Source of the DNA: Gymnopilus junonius
Taxonomy: Eukaryota > Basidiomycota > Agaricomycetes > Agaricales > Galerinaceae
Direction of reading: 5' to 3'
Length of the DNA stretch: 64,000 nucleotides
NCBI GenBank assembly: GCA_015501075.1
Contig: JADNYJ010000003.1
Span: 310,001-374,000 of the forward strand
Under the pieces are notes generated by a model. That model had not been told where the DNA came from and made no database searches. It saw nothing but the letters and a program-made list of their open reading frames with translations. How positions within the stretch are numbered: position 1 is the stretch's first letter; every line of letters begins with the position of its first letter. The position numbers and the translations under genes are program-made. Shown here one piece after another: positions 59,435-64,000 of this stretch.

Positions 59435-60287
59435 GTCAGCCGATAACGCTCTGCCTGTTCTCAGTATTTACTTTGAATGGCAGCAAACAGGAGTAGTACA
59501 ATTTTACTTAGTTACAGCAATTTCATATACCCATGTTATGCTTTACCAATTCTTTAAGAATGCATAGCATGCAGCATGTTTACATATGCATATTTGGAGC
59601 GATCGCCAATAAAGACGATTTGATTATTAGAATTCTAGTTCAATGACAAGATACAAATTGTACGTCGTGTAAAGCACCTAGGTAAGGGACAGGCAAACGG
59701 AATGCACCGGAGATGTACTATTTGTAAAGGCTGAAGAGCATCGAGTCGACATAACTTCAAGTTCCGTTCAGGTTTGATATTTAAATATTGATATTTGACG
59801 TAGGGTGAGGAGTAGCCTTAGGAAGAATCAGCATATAAGATACCCGATGTTCTGGGATTCCGAGATTATTTTATTAGCTGCTCAATTCTGAGCCCCTGAA
59901 AATGGGAAGGAACGAGAGCCTGTCTGGCTTCTCACTTTTCTGCGTCACTTGTGGGTGTCATTACCTTTTTTGGGATGTGGCTATGCCCATAGTTTTGAAG
60001 TTACCTGTCTTTTTCTCACCGTTATGTCGGACGTCCATCTTGAGAGGCTTCCCCCATAAGATACTGCAGTCCCAGACAAGCGTTTTCTTCAAGGACTCTT
60101 CGACTTCCTCATTGTGGACTGGGTGGTAAAAATGGTTACAGCAACAAATACAGTACACTTTTTTGGAGGCATAACCTGGAACAGCTGTAAACTTTGAAAG
60201 TCAGAAGTAGGAAGTCCCACCGCTGTATAGAAGTATGGTATCTACCACAGGAAAAAAGATCCCAAGTGGACAGGATACTAATCACAC
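59435..60287. other. Intergenic space between convergent genes
   Basis: 853 bases between the stops of the SAC phosphatase and guanine deaminase. AT-rich with short frames only (for example 59902-60129, no motif). No gene supported. Confidence 0.5.
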
Positions 60288-62054
60288 CTACAGATGGAAG
60301 GAGCGTCCGCCGACAAGTCGTCCTTGCACATATACACTCTGGATGTTCCGATCATCACCGCAAAATAAGAACCGCTCCAGCCAGGTATCCAAAATTTGTT
60401 TCTGTTCTTCGAGACTATGTATGTCCGGGGAATCAGTGTGGCCCCACAGGCCGATGTTGCCCGCCTCTGGGCGGACGTTGACGAGAAGGGCATCAAAACT
60501 CTTCCCTGGCGCAAAGGAACCTACTCGTTTCTCTAAACCGCATACTTCGGCGCCGCCTGCGGTCGCCAGGTACAACAAAGTAGGAATAGGAAGTGGTTTG
60601 TCTGCGAACGATGGAGACATCGAAGGTCTGGGAGTTAAGGGGTTCCCAGCCTGCATCGACCTAATCTTAGCAGCAATGCTGGCGTTCTGTATGGCGTTGA
60701 GTACAGATATGTGGAATCCTCCAGAAACATCTGTGCCGAGCCCAACCTACCAAAGAAAAAAAGGCAATTTTATCAATGTCAGGCAGGAAGATGATAAAGT
60801 GAATGACAATACCTTGATTCCCTTGTCTAGGTAAACACCTATGGGGGCTACACCACTATGTAGATTGAAGTTACTTGTTGGACAGTGGCTGATTCCGGCA
60901 TTCCTTGTTTTGATCAGGTCCATTTCATCCTCTCCCAAATGAACAGCATGTGCCAAGATTGTATTGCTCCGAAGTAGGCCGAACATATCATACACCCCAG
61001 CATAACTGGGGGCATCTGGGAACAATTTCCGGGTGAACTCTATTTCAGAAAGGTTCTCCGAGATATGAGTTTGAATTCTGAGCTTAGGATGTGAAGCTGC
61101 AAGGGTGCCTAAAGAAGATAACAGGTCGTCCGTACAAGAAATTGCGAAGCGAGGTGTTAGGATTGGTTGTACAAGGGGTTCATGGAGTTCATGACTACGG
61201 CTGTGAATGGAAGGTGGAGGAAAGGAGGTAATGTGGGAGATAATGGCATGGGTATCAGCCATGGACGCTTCGCTAGATAGTTCTATGTAATCAGAGGGAC
61301 ACTCCCTATTCATATTACATTTCTAACATGATCAATTAATACATGCACAAGACAGTTGCAGCAGGAAAAAGCACCCACTTACCCCAACAAATGCACGTTG
61401 TCCGAAAGAGTGAACAATGTCTGCCAGAACCTTCGTCGCTTCAAGATGAAGCGTCCCATAATAACAACAGGTCGTTGTCTGCCGAAAACTTGTCAGCATA
61501 AGAAAAATCAATCAGAGAAGTATATGACGCACTCCCGAGTCAATAATGCGTCTGACCACCAGTTCATACGTCTTCTTCGCAAACGTTACATCAGAAAATC
61601 TGGATTCCATGGGGAATGTGATGTATTTCAACCAGTCAAGAAGCTGATACTGTCCACCCCTAGTAAAAGCGTAGACACATTAAAAACAAGTTCGCCGGAC
61701 AAAATAGGCAAGGTAGTCAACTAACGTGCCCTTATTTGGAACCTGAGGGGCATGCTAAGATAACGAGACCGATTATCAGTTTTTTTCGTAGACAAAGGAT
61801 GCAGAAGAGGAGATTATGCGTACTGTATGTGTGTCAATGAATCCAGGGATGAGGAATTCGCCATCCTTCAGAGCTATGACCTCGGAATCAATGCGCCCTT
61901 TCACAGCAAGAGTTTCCTGCAGGTTATGAGGTTCCACGTCATCAACTATCCAGTCTATGTCGCCCGCAGCGTCGATAGCAATGAGAGAGTACGGTGACGA
62001 TGAATAGGATGTTAATGAAGTTGGATTGATCACTGCGCCATAAAAGATCTTCAT
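60288..62054 (-). CDS. GUD1: Guanine deaminase
   Basis: Amidohydrolase of guanine deaminase type, eight or so exons. ATG 62054: MKIFYGAVINPTSLTSYSSS. The metal-site motif FLIPGFIDTHT is split by an intron from HAPQVPNKG (together PGFIDTHTHAPQ). Then come QLLDWLKYITFPMESRFSDV, TTTCCYYGTLHLEATKVLAD, QRAFVG, KCNMNRECPSDY, QPILTPRFAISCTDDLLSSL, LRIQTHISENLSEIEFTRKL, ILAHAVHLGEDEMDLIKTRN, AGISHCPTSNFNLHSGVAPI, VGLGTDVSGGFHISVLNAIQ and KRVGSFAPGKSFDALLVNVR. The stop is at 60288. All Zn-ligand blocks (HTH, QTHISE, AHAVHL, GTDVSGG) are present. It converts guanine to xanthine and ammonia in purine salvage and nitrogen use. Exon junctions near 61330-61770 are approximate. Confidence 0.95.
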
Positions 62055-64000
62055 TTATGGTAACAACGTCCTTCTTTCAATACAAAATTAAGGTGAAGAA
62101 GAAGGCCACAAGCGACTTGGAAGATAAGCCGAACGAAGAGATAATAAATAGTCAGGGGTTCTGCTCGGGTCATCGTGGACAGATAGTAAATGGAGAAGTC
62201 AACGGTGTTGTCACTTGTTTTGCCGTATCTCAACCTTCAACTTGTACCACGATGCACTAAACAGGCCTGAGTCAATTATTGATGGATTTGGCGTTTAACT
62301 GACAATCTCAGCCTACCTGTTGAGGCGTTCCTGGCTTCAGGCGGCGCACTTTTTAACTATGGATAAAGCAGTGAAGCGACTACGCTAAAGGACTCCGAAT
62401 TTAACTGAAATCGGGGATTCATCAGCACTCGCAAGAGGAAACGAGTGGGAATAGTAAGCATAATCTCCGGAGGATGTCTGCAGCTCACTTACGTTTCATA
62501 TCACAGGGCTAGACAGTATAAACGATCCAACACGATTGTGCGGAGTGCGCCTCATATTATATCCCTAGTCTGACCCAGAACCCACCCACGGTCGCCTCTA
62601 CTCATGGGACGGCGTGTCAGATCAGCCACCTGTCCTTGTGTAGCCATCCAATTCGCTGCATTGGTTGACCATTCAACAAAGAGTAAGGGAGCATTGAGCA
62701 GATAGCCGGATTTTCGTGCCGCGAGGATGCCTCATGGGAAGGGGTTTTATCCTGAAGTCAAATCTTCAATTTGAGTATTCCGAAGCGAAGCAGCGAAGGT
62801 TTGAAAATCATATTGACATCACCCTGAGGAAGCGGAGAGTGGGAGACCCGAGGAAAACGACCCATTCCTGAACGTCTGCTTACGGGTCAAGCACTAGCTG
62901 TCCAATATACACAGAAGTTGACAACGATTAGCTGGTCGCCACCCCCTCGTAAAGGTAGACCCTTGTTTTTACTGGTTTCTGGGGAATCCGCTATCCGATC
63001 TCCCCGACTACTTTTTGGACTTGATGACGTGAAGTTTTGTATCACTTGCAAATATTTGCTCTGACTATGTCATTCTGATAACGGCCTGGTAAGAATTTCA
63101 TCGTCAAAGTAAAGTGTCAACCAACCCTTTTCTACCTAGATCCAACATTGAGTCGCAGGATACCTTATCATTATCTCCCGATTTGGAGCTTGTCGTACTT
63201 TCATCACTTTGTCTAATACCCTTGCACATTAGGTTATTGGCTGTATTCTGCGGCCTAGCTCCTTTTGGGACTTTAATACGCGTATATTGTACATCAATCG
63301 CCTTCTTACTTATTGGCTCTTTTTGCCTTTTGGATGATTTCCGATGAGCTGACGTTCAAGCCAGCCAGCCGCCACTTATTCCCGAATATCTTCCATCCTT
63401 GAAAGAGCTAGGTCATCCCTTTCCGGGAGTCATGGTGCTTCTGCGGTAAAGTCGCCTTTTAAAACAGCTTGTCCACCAGGAACCTGCTATCAAGCCACTA
63501 TTCCGAAGGTCGGGCGTTTCGTGAATCCAGCGTTGGAAACTGACATTTCCTCGCGATGACAGATTCGCGACTATCCGGTGAAGGCCTCAATATAATTTAT
63601 CTCGTCATATGTCGAATCTGGAGAAACGTCGAATATGGACGAAACCCCTTGCTTTAACTTAGCCTTTTGGAGTCATTGGACCAAATTCAATTGCCAAAAC
63701 TTGCTCGTCGACGGTCGTCAAATATCGCCTGATCTTTCAAAATAAACTACAAATCCTGCGGCGTCCTCTAGCTGTTACTTGCCAGAAATACTCAATCTAC
63801 TCCTTTGGCTTAAAGCCACGCTATCGTACTCGATATGGAGAGATTGAACCTTTATTTCCTCGATATCACCATCGCAGACTGCCAGCTATCAATTCGGCTG
63901 CTAATTGGGCGTCTCTCCTCCATTCCATTGTTCTTTTTTCCTGTCGGAAAGGTTCTAGAACAGAGGCGCGCACTACTTCCTATTCGTTCGGGTGCGGAAT
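62055..64000. other. Gene-free right end of the window
   Basis: About 1.9 kb with only short frames. The longest (63114-63347, plus, hydrophobic) begins at GTG and shows no family signal. The first few hundred bases are presumably the guanine deaminase promoter. A gene may start beyond 64000 but nothing supports one here. Confidence 0.5.

Noticed and set aside
60235..60834. 199-codon open frame on the plus strand
   Set aside because: It is antisense to the terminal exons of guanine deaminase, whose motifs are unambiguous.
63114..63347. 77-codon hydrophobic frame
   Set aside because: Starts at GTG, has no introns or motifs, and sits in otherwise featureless DNA.

Overview
The window is eukaryotic nuclear DNA from a filamentous basidiomycete, most likely a mushroom-forming Agaricomycete. 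This rests on about two dozen genes with many 45-75 nt GT-AG introns and CTRAY-like branch points. It also rests on agaricomycete-style families: an F-box/leucine-rich protein, an EF-hand plus ZZ-finger protein, a GPI-anchored heme peroxidase, WSC proteins, and a Zn2Cys6 factor with a Pro-rich N-terminus. Genes lie on both strands, mostly 0.1-0.9 kb apart. No intact transposon, CRISPR array or rRNA was seen.

Layout. 0-2.9 kb: gene-free, with degenerate short repeats. 2.9-11.7 kb: F-box protein, vacuolar lipase ATG15, a large EF-hand/ZZ protein, and a four-exon SWI5 recombination factor whose exons are too small to show as open frames. 12-17 kb: secreted heme peroxidase, a small unknown gene, and a two-WSC-domain wall protein. 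17.8-24.5 kb: allantoate-type MFS permease, the 3'-end processing factor CLP1, and mitoribosomal protein mS38. 24.9-33.2 kb: a PB1-like/retropepsin-like protein, UBC9, SNU13, a gamma-glutamylcyclotransferase-like protein, proteasome beta5 (PRE2) and an amino-acid permease. 33.7-39.2 kb: a ~475 bp inverted duplication encloses a phosducin-like gene and a four-TM protein. 39.3-45.8 kb: calcineurin-type phosphoesterase, a coiled-coil protein, intron-containing tRNA-Gln(TTG), a 2.3 kb gene-poor stretch with a possible short-peptide transcript, and phosphopantetheine adenylyltransferase. 45.9-62 kb: palmitoyltransferase ERF2, a Zn2Cys6 factor, a SAC-domain phosphoinositide phosphatase and guanine deaminase. 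62-64 kb: nothing recognised.

Most genes are housekeeping: SUMO conjugation, splicing, proteasome, CoA synthesis, mRNA 3' ends, mitochondrial translation, protein palmitoylation. Transport and nitrogen genes (allantoate-type permease, amino-acid permease, guanine deaminase) and cell-surface genes (peroxidase, WSC) are interspersed. Nothing suggests a dedicated cluster.

The main caution is quality. At least ten reading-frame breaks across seven genes, including the DHHC cysteine-rich domain of ERF2, can each be explained by one missing or extra base, nearly always in a short G/C run. I read these as consensus errors rather than widespread pseudogenes. The most interesting structural signals are the inverted duplication, a perfect 27 bp inverted repeat upstream of mS38, an ATG-only first exon in the phosducin-like gene, and a TATA-driven, apparently spliced locus with a 31-aa ribosomal-peptide-like frame near 43 kb.
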